Assembly (NCBI GenBank): GCA_039683515.1
Contig: JBDKRG010000048.1
Coordinates: 1-50,052, forward strand
Direction of reading: 5' to 3'
Length of the DNA: 50,052 nucleotides
Source of the DNA: JAJFUE01 sp039683515
GTDB taxonomy: Bacteria; Sumerlaeota; Sumerlaeia; MVZB01
Made by a program: the position numbers and the translations under genes. The notes below the pieces were generated by a model. The model did no database searches. It saw nothing but the letters and a program-made list of their open reading frames with translations, and had not been told where the DNA came from. This document shows, in pieces, positions 18,114-25,326 of the stretch (positions are counted from its first letter, which is position 1; each line of letters opens with the position of its first letter).

Positions 18114-18276
18114 GCCCTCACTCCTCCACCAGGGGGTATCGTTTTTCCTTGAATAACAGGAAAAAACTTGCCGTAACCATTAACCGCCAACGAGCAAACC
18201 CGAGAGGGTGCGCGGTGACAAAGATTGCACACGAATCAACAATGCCTAGACCTCAAAAACACATCAATAATAAGTC

Positions 18277-18305
18277 ATCCTAGTTGACGAAGTCCATTAT
18301 GTCAA
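18277..18305 (-). promoter_or_regulatory. promoter, prepilin gene 3
   Basis: TTGACA and TAGGAT separated by 17 bases, about 155 bases ahead of the ATG. Upstream it shares ATTTTGTGAAA with the prepilin 2 promoter, and the spacer begins TAATGGAC where copy 2 has TTACTGAC. This indicates common descent of the whole promoter region. Confidence 0.65.
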
Positions 18306-18483
18306 CCTGAAATCGAGAATTATTTCACAAAATTTCCTTATAATGACAGCGCGCATTGTATTTATTACGGTTGAGAGCGTTCGCTCCCCCACAGTCAAAC
18401 CCGAATCCGAGTGGGGCTACCCCACAATTGGCTGTCAATCGTTTTGAGGCCAGTGGGCAAGCCGGGATGACGGGCACACTTCA

Positions 18484-18716
18484 GATGCCACAAATGATAT
18501 TACATGCCATCGCGGTCATCATTGTGATGGCTTTTGGAAAATGGCAAGCGTATTCAAATATTCCGAGACATAACATATCAGTCGCATGGATGGCATGGGA
18601 AAAGCCGGGGTGGGGCATACACCACGGATGCCACCATTAATAATACCCGTCATCGTGGTCATCAATATAATGGCTTTTGTATAATGCCGAATGAATTCAA
18701 TCATCCCGAGACAAAA
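18484..18716. repeat. degenerate 90-bp tandem duplication
   Basis: A segment at 18484-18575 is repeated at 18627-18716 with moderate divergence. Shared pieces include GATGCCAC, CATCG-GGTCATCA, ATGGCTTTTG and CCGAGACA. The second copy runs directly into the prepilin 4 terminator; the first ends in GAGACATAACAT, which also occurs near 17049. These look like leftover downstream tails from duplicated array units. No gene is seen between 18114 and 18769 otherwise, apart from the promoter. Two small palindromes (GAGCG/CGCTC and GTGGGG/CCCCAC) occur at 18374-18425. Confidence 0.55.
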
Positions 18717-18750
18717 AAAGAGCGGGGGGAAAGATCCTCCCGCTCCCTTG
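18713..18750 (-). terminator. terminator of prepilin gene 4
   Basis: Minus-strand GAGCGGGAGG pairs with CCCCCCGCTC, followed by seven T, a short distance after the stop. Confidence 0.88.
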
Positions 18751-18769
18751 AAAATCAGAACAACAGGGA

Positions 18770-19450
18770 TCAGTTCACATGGTCGATGGCATCGCCACCG
18801 AAGCGGTAGACATCGCCCCAGCTGACCGTGCCGTTGGTCGGGTCGTAGCGCATGCCCTTGGCCGAGCCGGTGCCGGCGATATAGTAGCCGTTCTTGTCCT
18901 TCCCGATGTCGGGATTGAGGTTGGCTTCATTGGTCAGCATGGTCGGTTGGCTGAGGTAATTACTGTTGTCGGTCACGTCCGGGCCCCAGCTCCAGGTCAT
19001 CCACGCGGTGCGTGGATACATTTTGAAATGACGATAGTAGCCGGGAGCGGTGGTTCTGGGGCTGTACGCCACCGAATAGACGCGATAGGCTCCTTTTGAG
19101 GAGTTCGCGATCATGCGGAAGACGTCGGGCGGCATGCTGTTCATGTAGGAAATGGGGGTCGTCAACAAATTCATCCACGGCGCGTCCCAACTGGGAACCG
19201 TGTAAGCGTTGTTGACGATGTCGCCGCGGTTGAAATAATTCCCGTCCTGTGGACTCCAGCTCGGGTAGCCCCCGTTGTCGACGCGATACGATTCCATGCC
19301 GAGGGAGATGGTGCGCAGGTCGTTCTGGACGCGCGAGACGCGCGAGCGGGTCTGCGCCTCCAGGAAATTCGGGACCGCGATGGCCGCCAAAATGGCGATA
19401 ATCGCGACAACAATCAACAACTCGATCAGCGTAAACCCATGACGTTTCAT
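18770..19450 (-). CDS. prepilin-type protein 4
   Basis: A 226-residue prepilin with the array's shared signal MKRHG^FTLIELL and tail RYDPTNGTVSWGDVYRF. It differs from copies 2 and 3 mainly in the middle (WMNLLTTPISYMNSMPP) and in a segment near the end (NYLSQPTMLTNEANLNPDIG). GGAGG lies ten bases ahead of the ATG, a longer spacing than in the others. Its leader does not carry the conserved hairpin block found before copies 2 and 5, so its upstream region has a different history. The frame remains open upstream but without pilin character. Confidence 0.92.
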   Translation of the reverse strand: MKRHGFTLIELLIVVAIIAILAAIAVPNFLEAQTRSRVSRVQNDLRTISLGMESYRVDNGGYPSWSPQDGNYFNRGDIVNNAYTVPSWDAPWMNLLTTPISYMNSMPPDVFRMIANSSKGAYRVYSVAYSPRTTAPGYYRHFKMYPRTAWMTWSWGPDVTDNSNYLSQPTMLTNEANLNPDIGKDKNGYYIAGTGSAKGMRYDPTNGTVSWGDVYRFGGDAIDHVN

Positions 19451-19613
19451 AATGTTGATGCCTCCACCTTTGTTTTTGTTGATTGGCCAACCTGTCGAAC
19501 AGCTTCGGCACGGTTCTGCACGAAGCCACTTCTCCCCCCTCCTTTGGCATTTACGCTGTAACGGTCTTTTACAAAGTACCGCCATATATCCTGAATGGGA
19601 TTTTCCCGGGTTA

Positions 19614-19643
19614 TTTATGCTTTGAGACCCCCCTCGCTGTCAA
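19614..19643 (-). promoter_or_regulatory. candidate promoter, prepilin gene 4
   Basis: TTGACA with CATAAA 18 bases downstream, about 160 bases before the ATG, the same distance as in copies 2 and 3. The -10 box is imperfect. The rest of 19451-19783 holds only this, a GGGAAAATCCC palindrome and the prepilin 5 terminator. Confidence 0.45.
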
Positions 19644-19698
19644 AACATTAATTTCATACGCCCGTTTGGATTTGGTTTGAGCCGCGCGCGCGCCCAAA

Positions 19699-19739
19699 CA
19701 AAAAAAAAGACCGGGCAACCCGAAATCGGGCTGCCCGGC
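19699..19739 (-). terminator. terminator of prepilin gene 5
   Basis: A long hairpin on the minus strand, CCGGGCA-CCCG pairing with CGGG-TGCCCGG, followed by nine T. It is the strongest terminator in the array. Confidence 0.92.
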
Positions 19740-19783
19740 GACGGAGCGAATGGCCTCCGTGGAGCGCGATGCGCGGATCCCTG

Positions 19784-20437
19784 TCAGTTGACGCGGGTCT
19801 TGGCCTCGCCCTCGAAGCGGTAAATATCGCCGTAGCTGACGGTGCCGTTGGTCGGGTCGTAACGCATGCCGTAGGCCGCCGTCGAGCTGCCGATGGCGAC
19901 GTTGTTCTTGTCGACGCCGATGGCCGGGTTGTCCTTGGCCTCATTGGCGATGACGTACGGCTCGGTGAAGTAGCCGCCCGTGTTGGTCAGCATGTCCGGG
20001 CCGAGGCCCCACGCCATCCATGAGGTGCGCGGGTAGACATCATAGCTGCGGTTGTAACCGGGGGCCGCGGAGCGGGGGGTGTAACCGAGGGCATACATGC
20101 GGTACTGGGCCGAGGGCGACCCGGCGATGATCCGGAAAATGTCCGACGGGAAGGTCGTCAGGTACGAAACCGGCGTCGACAGCAGGCGGACGTCGGTCGG
20201 GTCACCGGTCTGGGTGGGCTGCAGCCAGGTCACGTGCTTGCGCGGGGCCGGGTAGGTGTTGTTGTCGACCCGGTACGATTCCATCGCCAGCGCGATGGAA
20301 CGCAGGTCATTCTGGCAGCGCGAGACACGGGCGCGAGTCTGGGCCTCGAGGAAGTTGGGGACAGCGATGGCAGCCAGGATAGCAATGATGGCAACCACAA
20401 TCAGCAGTTCGATCAGGGTGAATCCATGACGTTTCAT
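19784..20437 (-). CDS. prepilin-type protein 5
   Basis: A 217-residue prepilin with MKRHG^FTLIELL but a distinct middle: CQNDLRSIALAMESYRVDNN, then RKHVTWLQPTQTGDPTDVRL and TPVSYLTTFPSDIFRII. The end, MRYDPTNGTVSYGDIYRFEG, resembles copy 1 more than copies 2-4. The leader, by contrast, is nearly identical to that of copy 2. The combination suggests that coding and leader segments have been reshuffled among array members. This is the most upstream gene of the array on its strand. Confidence 0.93.
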   Translation of the reverse strand: MKRHGFTLIELLIVVAIIAILAAIAVPNFLEAQTRARVSRCQNDLRSIALAMESYRVDNNTYPAPRKHVTWLQPTQTGDPTDVRLLSTPVSYLTTFPSDIFRIIAGSPSAQYRMYALGYTPRSAAPGYNRSYDVYPRTSWMAWGLGPDMLTNTGGYFTEPYVIANEAKDNPAIGVDKNNVAIGSSTAAYGMRYDPTNGTVSYGDIYRFEGEAKTRVN

Positions 20438-20443
20438 GGCTTA

Positions 20444-20497
20444 ACTCCTCACCTCAGGGGGGGTATAGTTTTTCCTCGTATAGCAGGAAATAACTTT
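20444..20497 (-). promoter_or_regulatory. conserved prepilin leader with hairpin, copy 5
   Basis: About 50 bases almost identical to 16759-16812, including the AGGAG site, the C-run and the TTTCC/GGAAA hairpin. Similarity ends just beyond the hairpin on the upstream side. Confidence 0.65.
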
Positions 20498-20623
20498 ACT
20501 TGACCAAGCGCCTCGCCCATACATATTGCACAGCGACATCATTTGTGCACGGCGGGGGGGCCAACTTCGCGTAGACCAGTCTTGTGGCTGGATCCGGCGC
20601 CGTTGTGCCATGAGCGGCTCACG

Positions 20624-20652
20624 AAGTTAGCCAAGCTCGTAACAATTGTCTA
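20624..20652 (-). promoter_or_regulatory. candidate promoter, prepilin gene 5
   Basis: TAGACA and TAACTT with 17 bases between, about 185 bases ahead of the ATG. It is a weak match supported mainly by its position. Nothing else coding is seen in 20498-20826. Confidence 0.35.
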
Positions 20653-20826
20653 CAATTTTATAATAATATTTTTCAGGGACTTGCGCCAAAAGGCACATGC
20701 AGCCAACGCGTAGAGCTGTAATTATTATAGATATGCGAGCTTCAGGGCCGAATTCGCCGGGCAGCCGGACGGCGGCCGGAACCCATGATCCCACCCGATC
20801 GGCGTATTCTCTATAGGAATGTTGTT

Positions 20827-21630
20827 TTATTGGATGGAGTGGGTCAGGAACGTTTCCATCACGTAAAGCGACCAGCTCGACAGGATGAACTCGAGCAGGA
20901 CCAGCGATGTAAGTGTATAGACGACCGCGCGCGTCGTCGCCCGGCCGACCCCCTCGGCGCCCCCCTCGGCGTTGAAACCGTAGTAGCAGCCGCACAGCCC
21001 GATCGCGATCCCGAAGAAGACCGTCTTGATCAGGCCGATGTTGAGGTCGCTGTAGGTCAGATAGTTCATCGTGACCGTCAGGTACTGCCGCGCCGAGATC
21101 TGGAGCGTCGTCACGCCGATCACCATCCCGCCCAGAAGCCCCAGGATGTCGATGTAGAGCGTCATGACCGGCAGCATCACCGTCGAGGCGATGAGCCGGG
21201 GCACGACGAGGTAGCGGCGCGGCTCGACGCCGAGAATGTCGAGGGCGTCGATCTGTTCGGTGACGCGCATCGTGCCGAGTTCGGCGGCGATCGAGGCGGC
21301 CGTGCGCGCGCCGACGACGAACGCGATGAAGACCGGGATCATTTCCTGAGTCAGGGCCTTGGCGGCGCCGGCCGCCGCGTAGCTCTTGACGTTGAACGTC
21401 GCGAGCTGGTAGCCGGCCTGCAGGACCATGACCATGCCGACGAAAATACCGGTCAGCGAGGCGACCGGCATCGCGCGCCACCCGAGCCGCCACGCCTGAT
21501 CGACGATGAGCCGCATGCGCCACGGCGGCGTGACCGACGCGGCGATCGCGCGACCGGCGAAGATGGAGAAATCGCCGATTGAAGCAAGAGAATGATGAAT
21601 GATGAGTGATGAATGATGAATGAATTTCAT
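20827..21630 (-). CDS. MlaE-family ABC lipid transporter permease
   Basis: A 267-residue inner-membrane permease of the MlaE/YrbE family. These permeases move phospholipid between inner and outer membranes with MlaF ATPase and MlaD. Recognisable parts are SLTGIFVGMVMVLQAGYQL, ELGTMRVTEQIDALDILGV (the conserved cytoplasmic coupling helix) and GRATTRAVVYT near the end. The first 14 residues (MKFIHHSSLIIHHS) are encoded by the inverted repeat of the adjoining cassette; family similarity begins at LASIGDF. So the native start codon seems to have been replaced by one inside the repeat. No mlaF or mlaD gene is in the window. Confidence 0.88.
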   Translation of the reverse strand: MKFIHHSSLIIHHSLASIGDFSIFAGRAIAASVTPPWRMRLIVDQAWRLGWRAMPVASLTGIFVGMVMVLQAGYQLATFNVKSYAAAGAAKALTQEMIPVFIAFVVGARTAASIAAELGTMRVTEQIDALDILGVEPRRYLVVPRLIASTVMLPVMTLYIDILGLLGGMVIGVTTLQISARQYLTVTMNYLTYSDLNIGLIKTVFFGIAIGLCGCYYGFNAEGGAEGVGRATTRAVVYTLTSLVLLEFILSSWSLYVMETFLTHSIQ

Positions 21631-22035
21631 GAGAAAACCACAATCAGCGGATCGCCGCTTTCCGGGCTTTCAGCGTTTTTACGCTCGCAACCAATATGGA
21701 CATGATTTCATTCGCTTCGGCCAGCAGGTCTATTAACCGATCTTCTTTCACCATACCAGACTCTGAGAGAATTTCGAGCCAATAAACGGCCTCCTCCAGT
21801 TCCTGCAAAGCCCCTTCCGTCTTGCTGATCATTTCAGCATCCGAACGACTTCGTTTCCCTTCCCGAAGATGAGCCCCAACCGATGTTCCGGAGCGGAGAA
21901 TCTGTTTGCCGATTACTTGCGCTTCGACCATTTTGGGAAGCGCGGCATAGAGGCGAATGATTCTCAATGCAAACGTTTTGGAGCGGGTGAGGATATCCTG
22001 CTGTTCATTCATCATTCATCACTCATCATTCATCA
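21593..22035. mobile_element. 443-bp inverted-repeat cassette carrying a four-helix-bundle gene
   Basis: The 32 bases at 21593-21624 (GATGAATGATGAGTGATG units) recur as an exact inverted copy at 22004-22035. Between them lies a single complete gene. The right arm contains that gene's start codons and the tyrA stop codon; the left arm encodes the first codons of the mlaE-like gene. No target-site duplication is evident outside the arms. Small four-helix-bundle (S23/IVP-type) proteins are known from 23S rRNA intervening sequences, which also have complementary ends. Calling this a mobile unit is an inference from the perfect terminal repeats and the single cargo gene. Confidence 0.7.
21644..22015 (-). 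CDS. four helix bundle protein (S23/IVP, Avd-like)
   Basis: A 123-residue protein of the four-helix-bundle family found in 23S rRNA intervening sequences and related to the Avd accessory protein of diversity-generating retroelements. Family hallmarks are LPKMVEAQVIGKQILRSGTS, VGAHLREGKRSRSDAEMISK and the helix LQELEEAVYWLEILSESG. These proteins are usually pentameric, basic and may bind nucleic acid; their function is unknown. Start is at one of two adjacent ATGs inside the cassette's right arm. The stop is 13 bases before the mlaE-like start. No reverse transcriptase or template/variable repeat pair is seen here. Confidence 0.9.
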   Translation of the reverse strand: MMNEQQDILTRSKTFALRIIRLYAALPKMVEAQVIGKQILRSGTSVGAHLREGKRSRSDAEMISKTEGALQELEEAVYWLEILSESGMVKEDRLIDLLAEANEIMSILVASVKTLKARKAAIR

Positions 22036-22901
22036 CTCAATTTTCTCCGCGCTTCGCTCCCTTCGGCGAACAGGTTGGAAATGGCCTTGGAGTCGCTCTT
22101 CTCCAGGGCGGCGCGCCACTGGGCGATGACCTGCTCGAGCGCGTCGAGCCAGTCGATGACCGCCGCCGAGTTCTCGCTGAAAATCTGGCGCCAGATCTCG
22201 GGGTCGGCCGCTGCGATGCGCGTCATGTCCTTGAGGCCGCCGCCGGCGATCGCCGCGACTTCTTCGGCCGTCACGTCCTCCGAGCGCGAGAGCGTCTGCA
22301 TGAGCGCCGAGGCGAGCAGGTGCGGCAGGTGGCTGATCCCGGCCAGCAGGCGGTCGTGGCGCCCGGGGTCCATGACGATGATCCGCGAGCCGAGCGCCCG
22401 CCAGAACGCGCTGGCGACCGAAACGAGCTGCGGGTCGGTGCGTTTGTCGGGGGTGAGGATGCAGGCGCAGCCCTCGTAGAAATCGCCGCGGGAATATTCG
22501 ACGCCGGCCTTCTCCGAGCCGGCCATCGGGTGCGAGCCGATGTAACGGACGCCGGGGGGCAGGACGCGGTGGGCCTCCTCGACGATCCGGGCCTTGACGC
22601 TGCCGACGTCGGTCAGGAACGTCCCGGGGGCCAGGAGCGGCGCGATTTCGCCGAGGCGCTCGCGGATCTGGCGCGGCGGGACGGCCAGGACGACGGCGTC
22701 GGCGCCGTCGAGGGCCTCGGCCGGGCGGGTCACGCCGCGGTCGATCGCCCCAAGCAGCCGGGCGCGCTCGAGCCGCTCCTGGCTGCGGCCCAGGCCGACG
22801 ATCTCGCCGGCCATGCCGCGCCGCCGCAGCGCCATCCCGAGCGAGCCGCCCAGCAGGCCGACGCCGTAGATCACGAGTTTCTGGAATCGGGGCGGCGCCA
22901 T
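22026..22901 (-). CDS. tyrA: prephenate dehydrogenase
   Basis: A 291-residue NAD-dependent dehydrogenase that converts prephenate to 4-hydroxyphenylpyruvate in tyrosine synthesis. The Rossmann start is VIYGVGLLGGSLGMALRRRG. DVGSVK and YIGSHPMAGSEKAGVEYS are signature TyrA segments (histidine of SHPMAGSE is catalytic), and HDRLLAGISHLPHLLA follows. There is no chorismate mutase or ACT domain, so it is the monofunctional form. GGAG lies ten bases before the ATG. The last four residues and the stop codon come from the inverted repeat of the neighbouring cassette. Confidence 0.93.
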   Translation of the reverse strand: MAPPRFQKLVIYGVGLLGGSLGMALRRRGMAGEIVGLGRSQERLERARLLGAIDRGVTRPAEALDGADAVVLAVPPRQIRERLGEIAPLLAPGTFLTDVGSVKARIVEEAHRVLPPGVRYIGSHPMAGSEKAGVEYSRGDFYEGCACILTPDKRTDPQLVSVASAFWRALGSRIIVMDPGRHDRLLAGISHLPHLLASALMQTLSRSEDVTAEEVAAIAGGGLKDMTRIAAADPEIWRQIFSENSAAVIDWLDALEQVIAQWRAALEKSDSKAISNLFAEGSEARRKLSDE

Positions 22902-22946
22902 GGGGTGCGTACTCCACTGCTTGGTTTAAAACACAACAAACAGATT

Positions 22947-22989
22947 GAATGAGAAATGAGAAATGAGAAATAAGCAATGAGAAATGAAC
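22947..22989. repeat. AATGAGAAATGAG quasi-tandem repeat
   Basis: Five degenerate units of AATGAGAA between divergent tyrA and the next gene, the last unit containing the ATG at 22984. The unit style resembles the cassette arms at 21593 and 22004 but is a different sequence. Confidence 0.8.
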
Positions 22990-23880
22990 GATTTCGATGG
23001 GCCATGGACAATGCGCGACGGGGTTGGTCTAATCACACGCATGGTGACGCGGCCCAATTATCTCAAGTTCATCGCCTGGGGGATCCGGCCGAAATCGCGG
23101 CGGCGGCGACTGAACGCGCTGAGATGTTATCTTCTTCCGAGCTTCATTTATCTCGTCCTCGTCGGCGCGTTCGCGTGTTTTATGTTTTGGCTGACTGAAA
23201 CATCAGATGAGTGGGAAGCGGAACCGTGCATCGGGATTACCGCGTTCGCGTGGTATCTTGGGATCATTGTTTGCAACATCATGCCGTTTCGGCTGGAGAA
23301 CAGGTTCAGCAATCCGGCCCTGCTGCGGGCCAATCTCCATGATTACCGGCTGGCGGGGATCAGCGGCCGCGACATGCTGAAAGGCATGGCCGCCCCCCAG
23401 CTGGCGGGCATGCGGTTGTTCGTGGTCATTTACATAACCACGTGCGTGACGCTTGCAATGGCTTGTTTGAATTATTTTTGCAGGCACCCTGGCGGCCCCT
23501 ACATACCGGAACTATTAATGGTTACACTCATCGGCGCAATCACATCCGGCGCGGCGATTTTCAATTTGCTGGTCGGATCCCGCTATGCGCTGGCGCAGTG
23601 GGCTCTGTGCCCCAGCAAAATAATGCGAAGGCTGAAGACGGCCGGATTTATTTTCTCGTGCCCCGTGACGCTATGCACGTTCTGCCCGCTCCTGCTCGTG
23701 GCATTTATCCTGTGGGTGCCGCTGGAATGCGCGACCCTGATCGGGCGCAGCATCCATGCCGACAACACGTGGTCGCGGGCCAAGACCGCGCTCGACGGCA
23801 ACGATGGCGAACCGTTTATCGAGCCGATCCCGAAGGTCACGGATTCGGCGGCGCCGGCGGATTGGCGGGATACGATGTGA
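22984..23880 (+). CDS. membrane protein, unknown function
   Basis: A 298-residue protein with about five or six spans (CYLLPSFIYLVLVGAFACFM, IGITAFAWYLGIIVCNIM, LFVVIYITTCVTLAMA, LLMVTLIGAITSGAAIF, CTFCPLLLVAFILWVPL) and a soluble acidic tail. A basic loop near residue 37 (KSRRRRLNA) suggests the N-terminus is cytoplasmic. It resembles permease components of ABC-2-type exporters in layout, but no conserved motif confirms this and no ATPase gene is adjacent. Its start codon is within a quasi-tandem repeat, and another repeat (TCGATTCTCGATTACGATTA) begins at its stop. Confidence 0.7.
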   Translation: MNDFDGPWTMRDGVGLITRMVTRPNYLKFIAWGIRPKSRRRRLNALRCYLLPSFIYLVLVGAFACFMFWLTETSDEWEAEPCIGITAFAWYLGIIVCNIMPFRLENRFSNPALLRANLHDYRLAGISGRDMLKGMAAPQLAGMRLFVVIYITTCVTLAMACLNYFCRHPGGPYIPELLMVTLIGAITSGAAIFNLLVGSRYALAQWALCPSKIMRRLKTAGFIFSCPVTLCTFCPLLLVAFILWVPLECATLIGRSIHADNTWSRAKTALDGNDGEPFIEPIPKVTDSAAPADWRDTM

Positions 23881-24034
23881 TCGATTCTCGATTACGATTA
23901 CTTTGTAAGCGGTGGAATCGAATGGAATATGCATACAAATTCTTTCTCACAGACACACAGATGGACAGAGAACACAAAGAATTTCATCATCGATTTTCTC
24001 CGTGCTCTCCGTCCCTCTGTGTCTCTGCGAGAAA
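23879..24034. repeat. short GATTACGA tract and imperfect 40-bp inverted repeat
   Basis: A brief GATTACGA tract starts at the preceding stop codon. Two arms of about 40 bases (23939-23979 and 23994-24034), rich in CACAGA/GGACAGAGA and TCTCCGTCCCTCTGTG, are inverted copies with roughly eight mismatches around a 14-base loop. Transcribed, they would fold into a long hairpin. No gene is seen in 23881-24256. Confidence 0.7.
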
Positions 24035-24111
24035 CGGAATTTTTAATTTAGAGTGAGTCAGCCTCAAAATGTCGAGATGCGTTTGTTTGTAGAATGGCGG
24101 CAGATTCATGA

Positions 24112-24235
24112 TCGAACCGGTAAACCGGTTCTGGTTGTCATGCGATGGCACCGGGGGTAGGTTTGGCTCGCAAGCTCGCCAATCCAACCCCCGGCTTTGA
24201 TATCGAACCGCTGCGCGGTTCAAAAACAGATCCGA
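24112..24235. repeat. REP-like palindrome cluster
   Basis: Palindromes AACCGGTAAACCGGTT, GGCTCGCAAGCTCGCC and GAACCGCTGCGCGGTTC, with CCGGGGGTAGG inverted as CCAACCCCCGG around the middle one. This is the downstream flank of the polyprenyl synthase gene. Confidence 0.6.
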
Positions 24236-24256
24236 CAGATGACAGTTGACGCGTCA

Positions 24257-25255
24257 CTAGGCCTGGCGGCGGACGACGTAGCGGGTGAGGGCCTGGAGGT
24301 GGCCGAAGGCTTCGGGGTCGCGGACGGGGATGCCCTCGAGGTGGGCGGCGGCGCCGGCGGCGTATTCGCCCGCCTGCGCGATCGCGTTGTCGATGGCGTG
24401 GTAGCGGTCGATGAACTCGCGGATCTGGCGCGGGTCCTTGCCGCCATCGAGCAGCTCGCGGATGCGGGCGAGGTCCTCGGGCGAGGCGTCGCGCATGGCC
24501 AGGATCAGCGGCAGGGTCTGCTTGCCCGAGGCCAGGTCCAGGCCGGCCGGCTTGCCGAGCTGGCCCTCGCGGGCGGTGTAATCGAGCGTGTCGTCGGTGA
24601 TCTGGAACGCCATGCCGAAATTGAGGCCGAACCCGGTCACCTGCGTGACCGCCTCCTCGCCGAGGCCGGCGTGGGTCGCCCCGAGGGCCGCGCACGCCGA
24701 GAACAGCCGCGCCGTCTTGCAGGTGATGATGTAGAGGTAATCCTCGTGCGTCAGCCACTGGCGGCGCCGCTCGATCTGGTAGATCTCCCCTTCGCACATG
24801 CGGCGGGTGACCTCGCAGATGAGCTGGAGCGGGCGCGGGTCGAGCTTGCTGATCGCCAGCTCGAACGACGCGGCGTAGAGGTAGTCGGCCATCAGGATCG
24901 CGACGTCGCTCCCCCAGCGGGCGTTGACCGACTGCTGGCCGCGCCGGACGTTGCCGCCGTCGATGACGTCGTCGTGCAGGAGCGTGGCGACGTGGATCGC
25001 TTCCATGGCGGCGGCGATCCCGATCGGCGCGGAGCGGCCGGGGCCGCCGAAGGCGCGGGCGATGAGCAGGAGCAGCTTGGGCCGGAGCATTTTGCCGGAA
25101 GCCAGGTTCAGGTACTCGCCGACGTCCTCGATCAGCTTCGAATCGGTGTGGATCAGGTCATGCAGCAGGGCCTTGACCTGGCACACGTCCTGATCCAGAT
25201 ACTTCGCGATTCGGCCGAGGACATCGGTGGCCGTGGGCTGTTCGACAGGGTTCAA
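24257..25255 (-). CDS. polyprenyl diphosphate synthase (trans, long chain)
   Basis: A 332-residue class I isoprenyl diphosphate synthase that extends allylic diphosphates with isopentenyl diphosphate, most likely making the side chain of a respiratory quinone. The first aspartate-rich motif is D95-D99 in LLHDDVIDGG and the second D221-D225 in QITDDTLDY; GKMLRPKLLLL precedes the first. Small residues (A90, T91) just ahead of the first motif fit a long-chain product such as octaprenyl. The start is TTG, immediately beside a quasi-tandem repeat; no ATG exists nearby in frame. It is the only quinone-pathway gene visible. Confidence 0.92.
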   Translation of the reverse strand: MNPVEQPTATDVLGRIAKYLDQDVCQVKALLHDLIHTDSKLIEDVGEYLNLASGKMLRPKLLLLIARAFGGPGRSAPIGIAAAMEAIHVATLLHDDVIDGGNVRRGQQSVNARWGSDVAILMADYLYAASFELAISKLDPRPLQLICEVTRRMCEGEIYQIERRRQWLTHEDYLYIITCKTARLFSACAALGATHAGLGEEAVTQVTGFGLNFGMAFQITDDTLDYTAREGQLGKPAGLDLASGKQTLPLILAMRDASPEDLARIRELLDGGKDPRQIREFIDRYHAIDNAIAQAGEYAAGAAAHLEGIPVRDPEAFGHLQALTRYVVRRQA

Positions 25256-25319
25256 GTCCTGGGTCCTGAGTGTTGAGTCCTGGGTGCCGGTCCCGCCTTC
25301 CTCCGCGGATGGCGGGACC
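25254..25319. repeat. GTCCTGAGTGTTGAGTCCTGGG tract and palindrome
   Basis: Degenerate units AGTCCTGGGTCCTGAG and GTTGAGTCCTGGG directly abut the TTG start of the polyprenyl synthase. A perfect nine-base stem, GGTCCCGCC with GGCGGGACC, follows and ends near the stop of the CoA-transferase gene upstream. Confidence 0.75.
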
Positions 25320-25326
25320 TATGAGG

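Noticed and set aside
21593..22035. Diversity-generating retroelement, because the four-helix protein resembles Avd
   Set aside because: No reverse transcriptase, template repeat or variable repeat in the window.
23442..24056. 204-codon plus-strand frame overlapping the 22984 membrane protein
   Set aside because: Out of frame with a convincing membrane protein; content is antisense-like and ends in repeat sequence.
25245..25272. tRNA T-arm resemblance (GGGTTCAAGTCC)
   Set aside because: No matching acceptor, D or anticodon stems around it; it is part of the quasi-tandem repeat and the polyprenyl synthase start.
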